A stretch of 63,959 nt of DNA, taken from assembly GCA_023394955.1 (NCBI GenBank), contig JAEWZY010000009.1, positions 1 through 63,959 on the forward strand. Reading direction: 5' to 3'. Source of the stretch: Bacillota bacterium (GTDB lineage Bacteria > Bacillota > UBA4882 > UBA8346). This document shows positions 17,487 through 27,313 of this stretch, one piece after another (the stretch's first letter is position 1; every line of letters begins with the position of its first letter). Below the pieces are notes generated by a model. It was not told where the DNA came from and made no database searches. It worked only from the letters and a program-made list of their open reading frames with translations. The position numbers and the translations under genes are program-made.

Positions 17487-18626
17487 TTAAAACATGATCT
17501 TCTGCCTTCGAGCCCATACATTTTCCAATATTCCGATAGCAGCCAGACTGGAAAGCATCGAAGTCCCTCCCAAGCTGATAAAAGGAAGGGGAATACCGGT
17601 GATTGGCATGATCCCAATATTCATACCAACATTTTCAAATACATGAAAGAGAAACATGGAGACAATACCGGTAGCCACAATCGTTCCGTTTTTATCCCGA
17701 GCTTGATAAGCAATGCGAACCCCTCTCCAGATTAAAGTAAAAAAAAGGAACAACACTCCAAACCCCCCAATAAAACCCAACTCTTCACACAGGACCGCAA
17801 AGATGAAATCAGTATGGTTTTCCGGTAAATAGCCTAGACGCCCCTGGGTTCCCCGGAATAGTCCTTTGCCAAAAAATTGACCGGAACCTACGGCAATAAC
17901 TGCCTGCCTTACGTTCCATCCACTACCGCGCGGATCCCGTTCCGGATCGATGAAACTAGTTAAGCGGGATATTTGGTATTCTTTGATCGGCAATGGAGTG
18001 TCGAAAAAACGATGCGCTAAAAAAACCGAGGTTATTCCGAGTATCCCAATAAAAACTAGCGTCATCAGTTTCCAACCGGGGGCCCCGGCCACATACATCA
18101 TGATAAACATGATGAAAATAAAGACCAAAGCAGTGCCTAAGTCCGGTTGTAGCATGATTAACAACAAGGGAAATCCCACGTATAGAAAAGGGATTACAAA
18201 ATTATAAAACGATTGTAAGCTTTCTTTTTCCGCCAAATACTTACCAAAAGTGATGATCAAAAGTACTTTTGATATTTCCGAGGGTTGAAAACCGAACAAC
18301 CAGCTTTGAGCGCCGTTTCTCACGGTCCCTAAGGGGGTGAGGACCAGTATTAGCATTACAATGTTCAAACCATACAACAATTGGGACATCCGATCGGAGA
18401 TCCGATAATCAAAGAAGAGCAGTAACGCAAATACGACAAACCCCATGAAAACGGCAATGGATTGCCGTTTAGCGAAAGCATAGGGATCGCCCATCGTGAG
18501 ATCAACTTTAGCGTGGGTAGCGCTATAAACCATTAATAATCCAACTATTACCAATAAGCCGACTACTGATAACAATGTATAATCTAAATTTTTAAGTAAA
18601 CGACGGTCCACGCCCCACGCCCCCAT
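17487..18626 (-). CDS. rodA: Rod-shape SEDS glycosyltransferase RodA
   Basis: 379 aa multi-span membrane protein that polymerises lipid II into glycan strands during side-wall growth, working with PBP2 (encoded at 20740-23022). Ten hydrophobic segments are visible. The SEDS signatures are present: LQPDLGTALVF (about residues 160-170, with the catalytic Asp), the GSGWNVRQA...GSGQ..GKG segment near 237-258, and TDFIFAV..EELGFIGG near 275-290. FtsW is the alternative; company with PBP2, MreBCD and the Min genes favours RodA. Lies 133 nt after minE. Confidence 0.92.
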   Translation of the reverse strand: MGAWGVDRRLLKNLDYTLLSVVGLLVIVGLLMVYSATHAKVDLTMGDPYAFAKRQSIAVFMGFVVFALLLFFDYRISDRMSQLLYGLNIVMLILVLTPLGTVRNGAQSWLFGFQPSEISKVLLIITFGKYLAEKESLQSFYNFVIPFLYVGFPLLLIMLQPDLGTALVFIFIMFIMMYVAGAPGWKLMTLVFIGILGITSVFLAHRFFDTPLPIKEYQISRLTSFIDPERDPRGSGWNVRQAVIAVGSGQFFGKGLFRGTQGRLGYLPENHTDFIFAVLCEELGFIGGFGVLFLFFTLIWRGVRIAYQARDKNGTIVATGIVSMFLFHVFENVGMNIGIMPITGIPLPFISLGGTSMLSSLAAIGILENVWARRQKIMF

Positions 18627-18759
18627 TAGCTTCTCCCTACGGCTATTTAAATTATATCTTTAGTAGTTCGCAGCGTCCAGCAGAAATTATTCCTAAATCA
18701 ATCACCTAAAGCTTACAATTGGGTAATCCCTAAATGAAAACGATCTAAAAAGCAACCGA

Positions 18760-19014
18760 TCACCGCCTAATCTTTTTTACCGGGATATTAGCCACCAAAG
18801 ATGCGGAAAGTTCACCTGAGTTTAAAGTGACTTCCATCGAGTCCTCATCAATATCCATATATTTAGAGATAACTTCGATCAATTCCTCTTTAAGGGTTTC
18901 CATAAGGCCCGGCGCTACATTCGCCCGATCATGCACCAACACCAACCTAAGCCGTTCTATCGCCCGATCTTTACTGGCTGATTCATCTTTAAAAAATCTA
19001 TTAATTAAATCCAA
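18760..19014 (-). CDS. minE: Cell division topological specificity factor MinE
   Basis: 84 aa, standard length. The N-terminal part has the anti-MinCD helix with the RLRLVLVHDRA core, and the C-terminal part holds the dimerisation domain. It stimulates the MinD ATPase and sets up Min oscillation at the membrane. MinE is absent from model Bacillus species, so its presence suggests an oscillating rather than DivIVA-anchored system here. It follows minD by 31 nt in the same operon. Confidence 0.95.
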   Translation of the reverse strand: MDLINRFFKDESASKDRAIERLRLVLVHDRANVAPGLMETLKEELIEVISKYMDIDEDSMEVTLNSGELSASLVANIPVKKIRR

Positions 19015-19045
19015 AACAAAACCCCCTCATCAACAGTTTAAAAGG

Positions 19046-19840
19046 TTACTTTTTAATAAACCGTCGAATCTTATCAAAAATGCCCAAATCGTAATCAAGG
19101 GACATAAATGGTACTTCCTCGCCTTCAATCCGGGCTACAATATTTCGAAAGGCAGTTCCGGCTTTAGTCCCCGATTCCATAACCGACGGCTCTCCCCGGT
19201 TGGTAGAGACGATAATCGATTCATCATCAGGAACAACTCCTAATAACTCAATGGCAAGGATGTCATTAACATCGTCAATATCCATCATATCGCCTTTCCT
19301 GACCATTTGCTGGCGGACCCGATTCACTATTAAACGGGGAGCAGGAATTTCATGCGCTTGCAATAAACCAACAATCCGGTCGGCATCCCGAACCGCGGAT
19401 ACATCAGGTGTAGTAATAATTACTGCTTGATCAGCTCCGGCGATGGCATTTTTAAAACCTTGTTCAATACCGGCCGGACAATCAATTATGATATAATCAA
19501 ACTCTTTGCGAAGCTCCTCACATAGCTCCTTCATCTGATCAGGCTTGATCGCGTCCTTTTCGCGGGTTTGGGCAGCGGGCAATAAAAAAAGGTTTTCAAA
19601 ACGCTTATCTTTGATCAAAGCTTGTTTGATTTTACAAGTTTTTTCAACCACATTAACCAGATCATATACGATTCGATTCTCTAACCCCATAACCACATCC
19701 AAATTCCGCAATCCGATATCAGCGTCGATCAGCACCACCTTACGGCCTCTAATAGCCAACCCCGCTCCAATATTTGCAGTAGTAGTAGTTTTGCCCACAC
19801 CACCCTTTCCTGAAGTCACCACAAGTACTAAACCTGACAT
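19046..19840 (-). CDS. minD: Septum-site determining ATPase MinD
   Basis: 264 aa membrane-cycling ATPase that recruits MinC. The deviant Walker A box GKGGVGKTTTT (about residues 11-21), the switch region VVLIDADIGLRNLD and the Walker B segment DYIIIDCPAG are intact. The C-terminus ends in the amphipathic membrane-targeting helix IFDKIRRFIKK. AGGAGG precedes the start. It follows minC by 44 nt and precedes minE. Confidence 0.96.
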   Translation of the reverse strand: MSGLVLVVTSGKGGVGKTTTTANIGAGLAIRGRKVVLIDADIGLRNLDVVMGLENRIVYDLVNVVEKTCKIKQALIKDKRFENLFLLPAAQTREKDAIKPDQMKELCEELRKEFDYIIIDCPAGIEQGFKNAIAGADQAVIITTPDVSAVRDADRIVGLLQAHEIPAPRLIVNRVRQQMVRKGDMMDIDDVNDILAIELLGVVPDDESIIVSTNRGEPSVMESGTKAGTAFRNIVARIEGEEVPFMSLDYDLGIFDKIRRFIKK

Positions 19841-19884
19841 AAAAAAACCTCCTCAAAGTTACGAACTAAGTTTAAATTGGTCCC

Positions 19885-20589
19885 TCAATACTTATACTTT
19901 TGATTGAAATAGTTTTGAGTCACTTTCTCCACTACAATTTGGTCATCCTTAATCTTGGCCGCTTCCGGACGGAAATAACGCGTTTCCTTTTCCCTTTCCT
20001 TTTCAGGGGCTCGCGTAAAGACTCCGGCAATCCGAATTTGAACCGGCTTGATCTGAAAGGCAAAAATTTCAGCCAATTTATCTCCTTTAGCTCCCGCATG
20101 AGCAGTGCCACGCAATTTACCTAAGACTACGATGTCGCCGGTAGCGATAATTTCACCTCCGGGGTTCACATCTCCCATGACCAGAATGTTACCTTCATAC
20201 TCAATCCGTTGCCCGGAGCGAACCGTTTTGCGAATCGTGATCGAAGGTATCAGGTTTTTCTGGTCAATCTGTCGTTTTGCCTTTTCCTTTTTGGGCATCT
20301 CCAGGTCATCATTGGTCCGTTGAACGATCATTCCGGCATTTTTAATTAATCGGAACAAAAAAGCGCGTTCTTCATCCAACAGTTGACGATTACCGATTTT
20401 TAACGTAATTTCGGCGCCTTTAAAAAAATCTTTCGACTGATCCAACTGATTACGAAGAGCATCCATGTATTCTTCAAAAGAACCATTTTCCGGGATTATC
20501 AATGTTAATCCGGATTTATAACCTTTAAACACGATACCGTCGATTGGATAAGAATTATTATTCTGCTGTATAATTGCGGTTTCAGTCAT
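19885..20589 (-). CDS. minC: Septum-site determining protein MinC
   Basis: 234 aa inhibitor of FtsZ assembly. I use the ATG at 20589, which has AGGAG nine bases upstream; an in-frame ATG at 20616 lacks a site. The N-terminal domain is less conserved. The C-terminal domain (from about residue 110) is the beta-helix that binds MinD, with the typical SGQRIEYEGNILVMGDVNPG and GDIVVLGKLRGTAHAG repeats. First gene of the minCDE run, 150 nt after PBP2. Confidence 0.93.
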   Translation of the reverse strand: MTETAIIQQNNNSYPIDGIVFKGYKSGLTLIIPENGSFEEYMDALRNQLDQSKDFFKGAEITLKIGNRQLLDEERAFLFRLIKNAGMIVQRTNDDLEMPKKEKAKRQIDQKNLIPSITIRKTVRSGQRIEYEGNILVMGDVNPGGEIIATGDIVVLGKLRGTAHAGAKGDKLAEIFAFQIKPVQIRIAGVFTRAPEKEREKETRYFRPEAAKIKDDQIVVEKVTQNYFNQKYKY

Positions 20590-20684
20590 TAAGCTTTCTC
20601 CTGTTGGTTTAATCATGGAAACTTTAAAAGACCCGATAAAGGCTTCTCAGGTTTATTACCTATATCTCAAAGAATTTTCGCTAC

Positions 20685-20716
20685 CAATAAGAAATTTCCT
20701 CCTAAAATGGGAGGAA
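20685..20716 (-). terminator. Possible terminator between PBP2 and minC
   Basis: Minus strand: TTCCTCC/GGAGGAA stem (20710-20716 with 20696-20702) with a 7-nt loop and a short T-containing tail. Weak tail, so it may attenuate rather than end transcription from the mre genes into minCDE. Confidence 0.45.
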
Positions 20717-20739
20717 GTTTAGAAAATTCTAATTGTTTT

Positions 20740-23022
20740 TCAACCATTTGGCGCCGGGTTATCCGTCTGAATCGGAGCGGGGTTCGATGTCGGTTCCGGT
20801 TTAGGCTTGTCCTGGTTTCCGGTCTCCGCCGGTATAGGGGTTTCCTTAACCGACTCAACTTGGCGTTTTGTTTCAGTGTCAGGTTTGGTTTCTAAATTTT
20901 GCTCGACTAGTTTATTTTTCTCCCCGGCCAGTTTTTCATCGGAAGATTTCAGATCAACCTCTTTTTTTAAAACCGTTTCTTCGGTTTTTGGTTTAGGTTT
21001 GGAATCATCAACAGCTGAAGGCTTTTCCACCTTCTTTTCCGGCACAATTTCCGGATTGACCTCCTGTTTCTTTTCCGGCTTAATTTCAGGCTTGTCCACA
21101 GAATTTTGAGTAGGGACCGAAGTCGGTACTGAAGTTGGCGCCGGGGTCTTTTTCGTGTCCGAGACTACCGGAGGTTTCTTGTCTAAATCAAAATAGGACT
21201 CTAGAATTTTCCGAGCGACCGGAGCAGCTCCTCCGCTACCGGAACCGCCTTGCTCAATCATTACAATCACTACAATCTCCGGTTTGTCCGTAGGAGCATA
21301 ACAAGCAAATACAGCGGAGTTGTCGTAAGGAGGTTTTTGGACCGTTCCCGTCTTACCGGCAACCGGATATTTATCAAGAGGAAAACCATTAAAAACCCAA
21401 ACAGCTGTTCCACCGCTGACGACCTCAGCCAATCCTTGTTGCAAGATAGAATAAACTTGGCGAGGCGCTTTAAGGTCAGCCGTTAATCTAGGCTGAAACT
21501 TTTTTACGGTTTCCCCGGACGGCGTAGTAATCTTGGTAATTAATTGGGGCCGGTAAACCTTTCCGTAATTAGCAATTGCCGCGTATAATTGCGCTAATTG
21601 CAAAGGAGTTACCGTCAGAAATCCTTGACCGATTCCAAAATGCAGAGTCTCCAAGGGATACCATTCCTTCTCCCTGGTATTCTTAATTTTCCAATCAGGA
21701 TCAGCCACCAAACCTAAACGTTCACCAGGAAAGAGATTAATCCCGGTCGGACGTCCAAACCCAAAATAACGGGAGTATTTGGCTAAAACATCCGGCCCAA
21801 TCTTCCGGCTTAACTCGGCCATCACGATATTACATGAGTTTTTCAGGCCATCGACTACATTTTGCCAGCCGTGGGTCCCGCCTTTATCGCTGAAGATCCA
21901 ACAAGAAAACCGTCCTTTCCAGACCGGATCAATACCGCCACAGTAGAACTTTTGCTTTTCATCAATCTGTTTATCCATTAAAGCGCTGAATACCGTTACC
22001 GGTTTAAAAGTCGAACCAGGTGAGAACTCCCCTTGAATAACTCGGTTCATAAACGGATGCAGCGGATTGTGATACAGTTTATCAGCGGCTTCGGGTGAGA
22101 TAACCCCTGTAAAAAGATTAGGATCAAAAGATGGTTTACTCACCATTGCTAAAATGTTCCCGTTGCGGGGATCCAAAGCGATAACCGCTCCCGATTTGGC
22201 ATTACGATATCTGGTATGCTTTTGGAGGTAGGCCAATTGTTCTTCTAAAGATTTCTCCGCCGCCATTTGCAGCTTTTCATCGATAGTAAGATGGAGATTG
22301 TTTCCCGGGATCGGTTCGCGGTTTTCCAATAAACGTAGTGGTCGACCACGAATGTCAACCTCAAAAACTTTACCACCGTCGACACCACGCAATACTTCTT
22401 CATAGGTCCGTTCCAAACCGGTTTTGCCGATCAAATCACCCAAACGGTACTGATTGCCCTTTGCTTTCATTGCCTCTAATTCTTGGTTATTAATCTCCCG
22501 AACATAACCAAACAAATGGCTGGCAAAATCAGCGTTCAAATAGGAACGTACCGGGACTTCGTCAACTTCCACTCCGGGAAGATCCAGTTTAGCTTCGTAG
22601 AGTTTGATGGTAGTTTTGGCGTCGATATCCTTAAGAATCGGGATATACTGATAAGGATTGAGCGTTCTTTTAGGATCCGGCTTGATCTTTTCTTTAATTT
22701 CTCCTTCGGAAAGATTCAAAATCCTACTTAGAAGCGAAAGGATTTCCGGATTATTCTTCATATCTTCGGGAACAACCGAAACATTATGTGAAATCCGGCT
22801 CGAAACCATGATTTTACCATTACGGTCATAAAAAAGTCCTCGAGGGGCGTTAATTTTGATAGTCCGGGTCTGATTCTCTTTAGATTTAACCATGTAAACG
22901 GTAGAACCCCGCATTATTTGGAGTACCCAAAGCCTGACCATTAATACCAGAAAAATGATCAGAACCAACCCGGCTAAAGCCCTAAACTTACGTTCATTAA
23001 TTTTAACTACAGTTTCTCTCAC
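20740..23022 (-). CDS. mrdA: Penicillin-binding protein 2 (elongation transpeptidase)
   Basis: 760 aa class B transpeptidase that cross-links side-wall peptidoglycan with RodA. Single membrane anchor at about residues 13-35, then the dimerisation/pedestal domain, then the transpeptidase domain with STFK (337-340, active Ser337), SCN (396-398) and KTGT (557-560). The catalytic core ends near residue 625. It is followed by about 130 residues of Pro/Lys/Glu-rich repeats (PEIKPEKKQEVNPEIVPEKK-like), an unusually long, highly charged tail probably outside the membrane and near the wall. It follows mreD by 17 nt. Confidence 0.93.
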   Translation of the reverse strand: MRETVVKINERKFRALAGLVLIIFLVLMVRLWVLQIMRGSTVYMVKSKENQTRTIKINAPRGLFYDRNGKIMVSSRISHNVSVVPEDMKNNPEILSLLSRILNLSEGEIKEKIKPDPKRTLNPYQYIPILKDIDAKTTIKLYEAKLDLPGVEVDEVPVRSYLNADFASHLFGYVREINNQELEAMKAKGNQYRLGDLIGKTGLERTYEEVLRGVDGGKVFEVDIRGRPLRLLENREPIPGNNLHLTIDEKLQMAAEKSLEEQLAYLQKHTRYRNAKSGAVIALDPRNGNILAMVSKPSFDPNLFTGVISPEAADKLYHNPLHPFMNRVIQGEFSPGSTFKPVTVFSALMDKQIDEKQKFYCGGIDPVWKGRFSCWIFSDKGGTHGWQNVVDGLKNSCNIVMAELSRKIGPDVLAKYSRYFGFGRPTGINLFPGERLGLVADPDWKIKNTREKEWYPLETLHFGIGQGFLTVTPLQLAQLYAAIANYGKVYRPQLITKITTPSGETVKKFQPRLTADLKAPRQVYSILQQGLAEVVSGGTAVWVFNGFPLDKYPVAGKTGTVQKPPYDNSAVFACYAPTDKPEIVVIVMIEQGGSGSGGAAPVARKILESYFDLDKKPPVVSDTKKTPAPTSVPTSVPTQNSVDKPEIKPEKKQEVNPEIVPEKKVEKPSAVDDSKPKPKTEETVLKKEVDLKSSDEKLAGEKNKLVEQNLETKPDTETKRQVESVKETPIPAETGNQDKPKPEPTSNPAPIQTDNPAPNG

Positions 23023-23039
23023 TTAAACCTTTCCTCCAA

Positions 23040-23543
23040 TTAGAGGTTATCGGTCTTTTCTATGATAAAACGTTCCATTTTCAAAAACAAATGGTAAATA
23101 ACAGGCGCAAAAACAGCGTTATATAGGGACAAAGGGATGATCGCCGAAACCAGAACCAACCAATAATTATAATTGCTATTAAACGATAGATACATTAAAA
23201 CATTGACAGATTCCAAGACTAGGGTGCCTATTAAAGCAGCAATCACCGGAACCAGCAAGTTATCCTTAAAGATGGTTTTTTCCAGTAAGCCGGCTGAAAA
23301 ACCAGCGATCGACTTGGATAAAGTCTGAATCCCAATTAAACCGCCGCCAACCAAATCGAGAAAGAGACCGGCGGCCAATCCGAAAAAAAGACCTTCATCC
23401 GGTCCTCGTAATAAACCATAAGAAATAACCATAATTAGTATCAAATCCGGAACAATATCACCCGGAAGGTTTAGCTGCGCAAGCCAAGTTGCCTGCAAGG
23501 CCACACCTAAAATTGCCCCGATGCTTAGGATTAAAAATCGCAT
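23040..23543 (-). CDS. mreD: Rod-shape determining protein MreD
   Basis: 167 aa hydrophobic protein with five to six membrane segments, the usual size for MreD. It carries family features such as PDLILIMVISYGLLRGPDEGLFFGLAAGLFLDL. It scaffolds MreC and the elongation synthases in the membrane. It lies between mreC (33 nt) and PBP2 (17 nt), the conserved order. Confidence 0.92.
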   Translation of the reverse strand: MRFLILSIGAILGVALQATWLAQLNLPGDIVPDLILIMVISYGLLRGPDEGLFFGLAAGLFLDLVGGGLIGIQTLSKSIAGFSAGLLEKTIFKDNLLVPVIAALIGTLVLESVNVLMYLSFNSNYNYWLVLVSAIIPLSLYNAVFAPVIYHLFLKMERFIIEKTDNL

Positions 23544-23576
23544 TACAAACCTCCGGAATTCTCGTAACTAGCCGGT

Positions 23577-24416
23577 TCATTCATCCCGCCTCATCTTTAT
23601 TACATAAACCGTTTGTAATAATCCCAGGTTGACGGCTGGTTTGAGCGATGCTTTACTGACTAAGTTATTGGTCATTTTATTAATATGAGAAATTCTTCCG
23701 ATCGGGATCCCCCGAGGATAAATTTCACTAGTTTCCGAGGTGACAATCAGATCCCCGGTTTTAATATTAATAAAATAACTTTCAACCGCAGGTTTAACGG
23801 AACATATTCCCCGGTACTGCCCGCCTCCGGTCACAATCACCATATTACCGGTCCGGCTAACTATTCCGCCGATAGCGTTTCCGTCGCGGTGGTCGGTCAT
23901 TAAAATGACTTCGGCGGAGTTTTCCCTCACTGCCCCAATCCTGCCGACCACTCCTCGAGGTGTAATTACAGCCATATTTTTAGCTAATTGGAAGTTTCTG
24001 CCTTTATTAATCACTACCGTTTGGTTCCAATTATTCGGATTGACCGAAATAATCTCGGCCGGAATAAATTCATGGGGTTGATCATCCTTGTATTGCAAGG
24101 CTTCCCGTAAGCGCCGGTTTTCAGCTCGCAACGAATCAAGCCCCGTTTGGCGGACTTTTAAAGAGCCGAGCTCCGCTTTTAAGCGTTCATTTTCCTCCTT
24201 CAATTCAGAAAGAGTAGTTATCGTCTCCCAGCTTTGGGAAATTAGCCCTCCTACGCTGTTAAAGACACTTTCTAAAGGAATCATGGCCGAATTAAAAAAA
24301 TAATGGATTTTCCCCTCCCCTGATTTCTCTTGTGACGAAACAAACATTACCCAGGTAATGAGGAGAAAAATCAACGCGATTAATAAAAAACGTCGGTTAG
24401 TAAATAAATGAAACAA
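23577..24416 (-). CDS. mreC: Rod-shape determining protein MreC
   Basis: 279 aa. Short cytoplasmic start, one membrane anchor (about residues 10-27), a coiled coil (about 65-105, LKEENERLKAELGSLK) and two beta-barrel domains ending with the conserved GDLIVTS...YPRGIPIG segment near 225-245. It links MreB filaments inside to PBP2 outside. It starts 13 nt after mreB. Confidence 0.94.
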   Translation of the reverse strand: MFHLFTNRRFLLIALIFLLITWVMFVSSQEKSGEGKIHYFFNSAMIPLESVFNSVGGLISQSWETITTLSELKEENERLKAELGSLKVRQTGLDSLRAENRRLREALQYKDDQPHEFIPAEIISVNPNNWNQTVVINKGRNFQLAKNMAVITPRGVVGRIGAVRENSAEVILMTDHRDGNAIGGIVSRTGNMVIVTGGGQYRGICSVKPAVESYFINIKTGDLIVTSETSEIYPRGIPIGRISHINKMTNNLVSKASLKPAVNLGLLQTVYVIKMRRDE

Positions 24417-24429
24417 TTAGGTCACCCTT

Positions 24430-25470
24430 TTATGCCATCTTCCGGTTGGAGATAAGCACTCTTTTTACATCATGGTAATTACGTTCAAGAGCGAGCCCGT
24501 TTCCTCGGGCGACACAGGTTAAGGGCTGATCCGCAATCTGGACCGGCATCCCGGTTTCCTCAGCTAACAGCCGATCAATGCCGCGCAACAGTGAACCTCC
24601 TCCTGCCAATACCACTCCCCGGTCTAAAATATCGGCGGCCAGCTCCGGCGGGGTCCGTTCCAAAGTCATCTTGACAGCCTCGATAATGCTGGAGATCGTT
24701 TCAGCTAAAGCCTCTTGGACCTCATGTCCGGTAATGATGATGGTTTTAGGAAGACCTGTCAAAAGGTCCCGTCCTCTTACTTCCAACTTTTCATCTTTCT
24801 CGCCGGGGTATGCTGAACCTATTTCTTTTTTAATGTCTTCGGCAGTTCGCTCCCCAATCATTAGATTATAATTGCGTTTTATATAATGAGCGATGGCTTC
24901 ATTCATTTCGTCACCGGCGATCCGGAGGGAACGGCTGGAAACAATGCCTCCCAGTGAAATAACAGCCACCTCGGTAGTGCCGCCGCCGATGTCGATGATC
25001 AAGTTGCCGGTAGGTTCTTCGACGTTTAGGCCAGCACCAATTGCCGCAGCCATCGGCTCTTCAATCAGAAAAACCTCTCTGGCCCCAGCTTGTAAACCAG
25101 CATCCATTACCGCTCTTTTTTCGACTTCGGTTACTCCCGATGGTACGCCGATAATCACCCGAGGCGATAAAATCCCTACATTTTTACCTACCTTATTGAT
25201 AAAGTAACGTAACATTTTTTCAGTTACGTCAAAATCAGCGATTACTCCGTCTTTCATGGGACGCACCGCCACAATATTCCCGGGTGTCCGCCCCACCATT
25301 TGCTGAGCTTCGGTGCCGACAGCAAAAATATTATTAGTGTCTTTCTCGATCGCAACCACGGTTGGCTCCTGTAAAACTACCCCCCGGCCTTGAACATAAA
25401 CCAAGGTGTTGGCGGTACCTAAATCGATACCCATATCTTTTGCAAAACGGCCCAAAATAGACTTTAACAT
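24430..25470 (-). CDS. mreB: Rod-shape determining actin homologue MreB
   Basis: 346 aa actin-fold ATPase forming membrane filaments that steer wall synthesis. The phosphate-1 motif DMGIDLGTANTLVY, the phosphate-2 motif IDIGGGTTEVAVISLGG and the adenosine motif LAGGGSLLRGID are intact, as is the EEPMAAAIGAGL connector. AAGGAG precedes the ATG. It heads the mreBCD-PBP2 run and follows radC by about 90 nt. Confidence 0.97.
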   Translation of the reverse strand: MLKSILGRFAKDMGIDLGTANTLVYVQGRGVVLQEPTVVAIEKDTNNIFAVGTEAQQMVGRTPGNIVAVRPMKDGVIADFDVTEKMLRYFINKVGKNVGILSPRVIIGVPSGVTEVEKRAVMDAGLQAGAREVFLIEEPMAAAIGAGLNVEEPTGNLIIDIGGGTTEVAVISLGGIVSSRSLRIAGDEMNEAIAHYIKRNYNLMIGERTAEDIKKEIGSAYPGEKDEKLEVRGRDLLTGLPKTIIITGHEVQEALAETISSIIEAVKMTLERTPPELAADILDRGVVLAGGGSLLRGIDRLLAEETGMPVQIADQPLTCVARGNGLALERNYHDVKRVLISNRKMA

Positions 25471-25561
25471 GCCAAAACTCCTTCCAGATTGTATTAAGTA
25501 AGTTAATAAATTATGAATCCGTCGCGCCGTTTTGGATCCAAACTTTCGGATATAAACAGCG

Positions 25562-26251
25562 CTAGAGCAACTGGCCGCGTTCTTTGAGGCTTAGGTAACG
25601 ATTATCGCCTAAAATCAAATGATCGATAATTCTAATTCCTAATATTTCACCGGCTTCATACAGTCGCTTGGTCAGTAGCAAATCATCCTGGCTGGGGGTA
25701 GGGTCGCCGCTAGGATGATTATGGGCTAAAATCAACCCGGCGCTACTCATTTTTACTGCTTCTTTAAATACTTCCCGCGGATGGACCGGCGAGGAACTTA
25801 AAATTCCAACCGCCGTGGTTTCCACCTTTAACACTTGGTTTTTGGTGTTCAAATGAACCACCTTAAAGTGTTCCCGGTCCAGATCCTGAAAACTCGCTTT
25901 TAGTAAATCATAAGCATCTTCAGGTTTTCTAATGGCGGGCAACTGAAATGGATTACTAGTGAGCACTCTCCTTCCTAGTTCAAAAGCTGCTTTGAGTTGG
26001 ACCGCTTTGGCCTGGCCTATACCAATCTGGTTCGCTAGTTCCGCCAGGGAAGCCTTAGCGACCCCGCGAAGATCTTGATAAGTCGCTAATAATTCTTTTC
26101 CCAAATCAACCGCGGAGCGATTGGCGGTCCCGGTACGTAAAATAATCCCAATTAGCTCGGCAGTGGAGAGATGTTCAGGGCCGAACTGAACTAGCCTTTC
26201 CCTAGGACGCTCTTCCAATGGAAGATCCTTAATGGTAACCCGGCTACCCAC
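25562..26251 (-). CDS. radC: RadC/UPF0758 JAB-domain protein
   Basis: 229 aa. An N-terminal helix-hairpin-helix-like part (about 35-80) is followed by an MPN/JAB metalloprotease-type domain with HNHPSGDPTPSQDD near residues 175-188, the metal-binding JAMM-like motif. The biochemical role of RadC is not settled; a DNA repair role was withdrawn for E. coli, and the domain suggests a hydrolase. Next to maf and mreBCD, a common arrangement in Bacillota. Confidence 0.92.
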   Translation of the reverse strand: MGSRVTIKDLPLEERPRERLVQFGPEHLSTAELIGIILRTGTANRSAVDLGKELLATYQDLRGVAKASLAELANQIGIGQAKAVQLKAAFELGRRVLTSNPFQLPAIRKPEDAYDLLKASFQDLDREHFKVVHLNTKNQVLKVETTAVGILSSSPVHPREVFKEAVKMSSAGLILAHNHPSGDPTPSQDDLLLTKRLYEAGEILGIRIIDHLILGDNRYLSLKERGQLL

Positions 26252-26399
26252 AGCATCACCCCAATAGACAGTGATCAGTTATCAATCATTAATTACCAGT
26301 TAATAGTTATTTGTTACTCATCTTTCACAGTAAAAAAGTTGCTGTAAAACATGAATTACATAAACATCAAACGCATAAATATTGGTATTTGTTCACCGT

Positions 26400-26990
26400 T
26401 TACTGATAATGTCCCCAGATTGATATTTCAAACTTTCGGAGCATTTCTACCAGTTTACTCAAGGGCAGTCCAACTACGTTAAAATAACAACCTTCGATCC
26501 CTTCGATTAAAGCTCCGCCTTTGCCTTGAATACCGTAGGCCCCGGCTTTATCTAAAGGTTCTCCGGTGGCCACATAAGATTGGATCTCCTCTTTAGATAA
26601 CGCTCTAAACTTCACTTTAGTTTCGGAGTATCCAACCTCGGTTTGTCCGGAAGGAACCTGAACCATGGCAATTCCCGTATAAACCGAATGAATCTTCCCG
26701 TTTAACATCGATAACATTTCAACTGCTTCAACTGGCCCGGAAGGCTTTCCAAAAATAATATCTTCTAATACCACTAGCGTATCGGCGCCAATAACCAAAC
26801 CTTGTTCCAGCTTGTGGGCTACATCGGAAGCCTTATGCCAAGCTAATCTAGTAACCAACTCTTGTGGAGCGGCCGACTCTTCGGGCATCGTTTCCGAAAC
26901 CTCACTGGGAATCACCTTAAAATCAAGGCCGAGTTGATTCAAGATCGCAGTTCGCCGCGGGGAAGCTGAAGCTAAGATTATTGACTGCAT
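26400..26990 (-). CDS. maf: Maf-family nucleoside triphosphate pyrophosphatase
   Basis: 196 aa house-cleaning pyrophosphatase of the Maf family (dTTP/UTP-preferring YhdE type by likely similarity). It shows the SASPRR start motif (residues 8-13), the EETP-region equivalent, the catalytic GADTLVV box (about 67-73) and the AGAYGIQGKGG segment. It hydrolyses non-canonical or excess NTPs in the cytosol. First gene of the leftward maf-radC-mre group. Confidence 0.92.
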   Translation of the reverse strand: MQSIILASASPRRTAILNQLGLDFKVIPSEVSETMPEESAAPQELVTRLAWHKASDVAHKLEQGLVIGADTLVVLEDIIFGKPSGPVEAVEMLSMLNGKIHSVYTGIAMVQVPSGQTEVGYSETKVKFRALSKEEIQSYVATGEPLDKAGAYGIQGKGGALIEGIEGCYFNVVGLPLSKLVEMLRKFEISIWGHYQ

Positions 26991-27313
26991 TTAATACCCC
27001 AAATCCATTCTTTAAATGAAAACCGATTTGAAATCAATATCAGGATTGCCATCTTTTAAAGCCAAGTTTCACTATTCGTCCTAGTTTACTAGGGATAATT
27101 GATTCCACAGCCATGTTGCAAAATCCTTTTCAATTTCAGAAAAACATCCAGATAACTATGGTATCGAAGGGAAGAACTGTTAATTTTCAAAACGTTGAAA
27201 ATGCTTGCAAGTCAGGATGCAATAATTATTGTTGCCAGTTTTTTCAAACTAATCCCCAATTATATATGTCGCAATAAGTTTTTTGACCGGCCTCGGATTG
27301 TTACGACACATTT

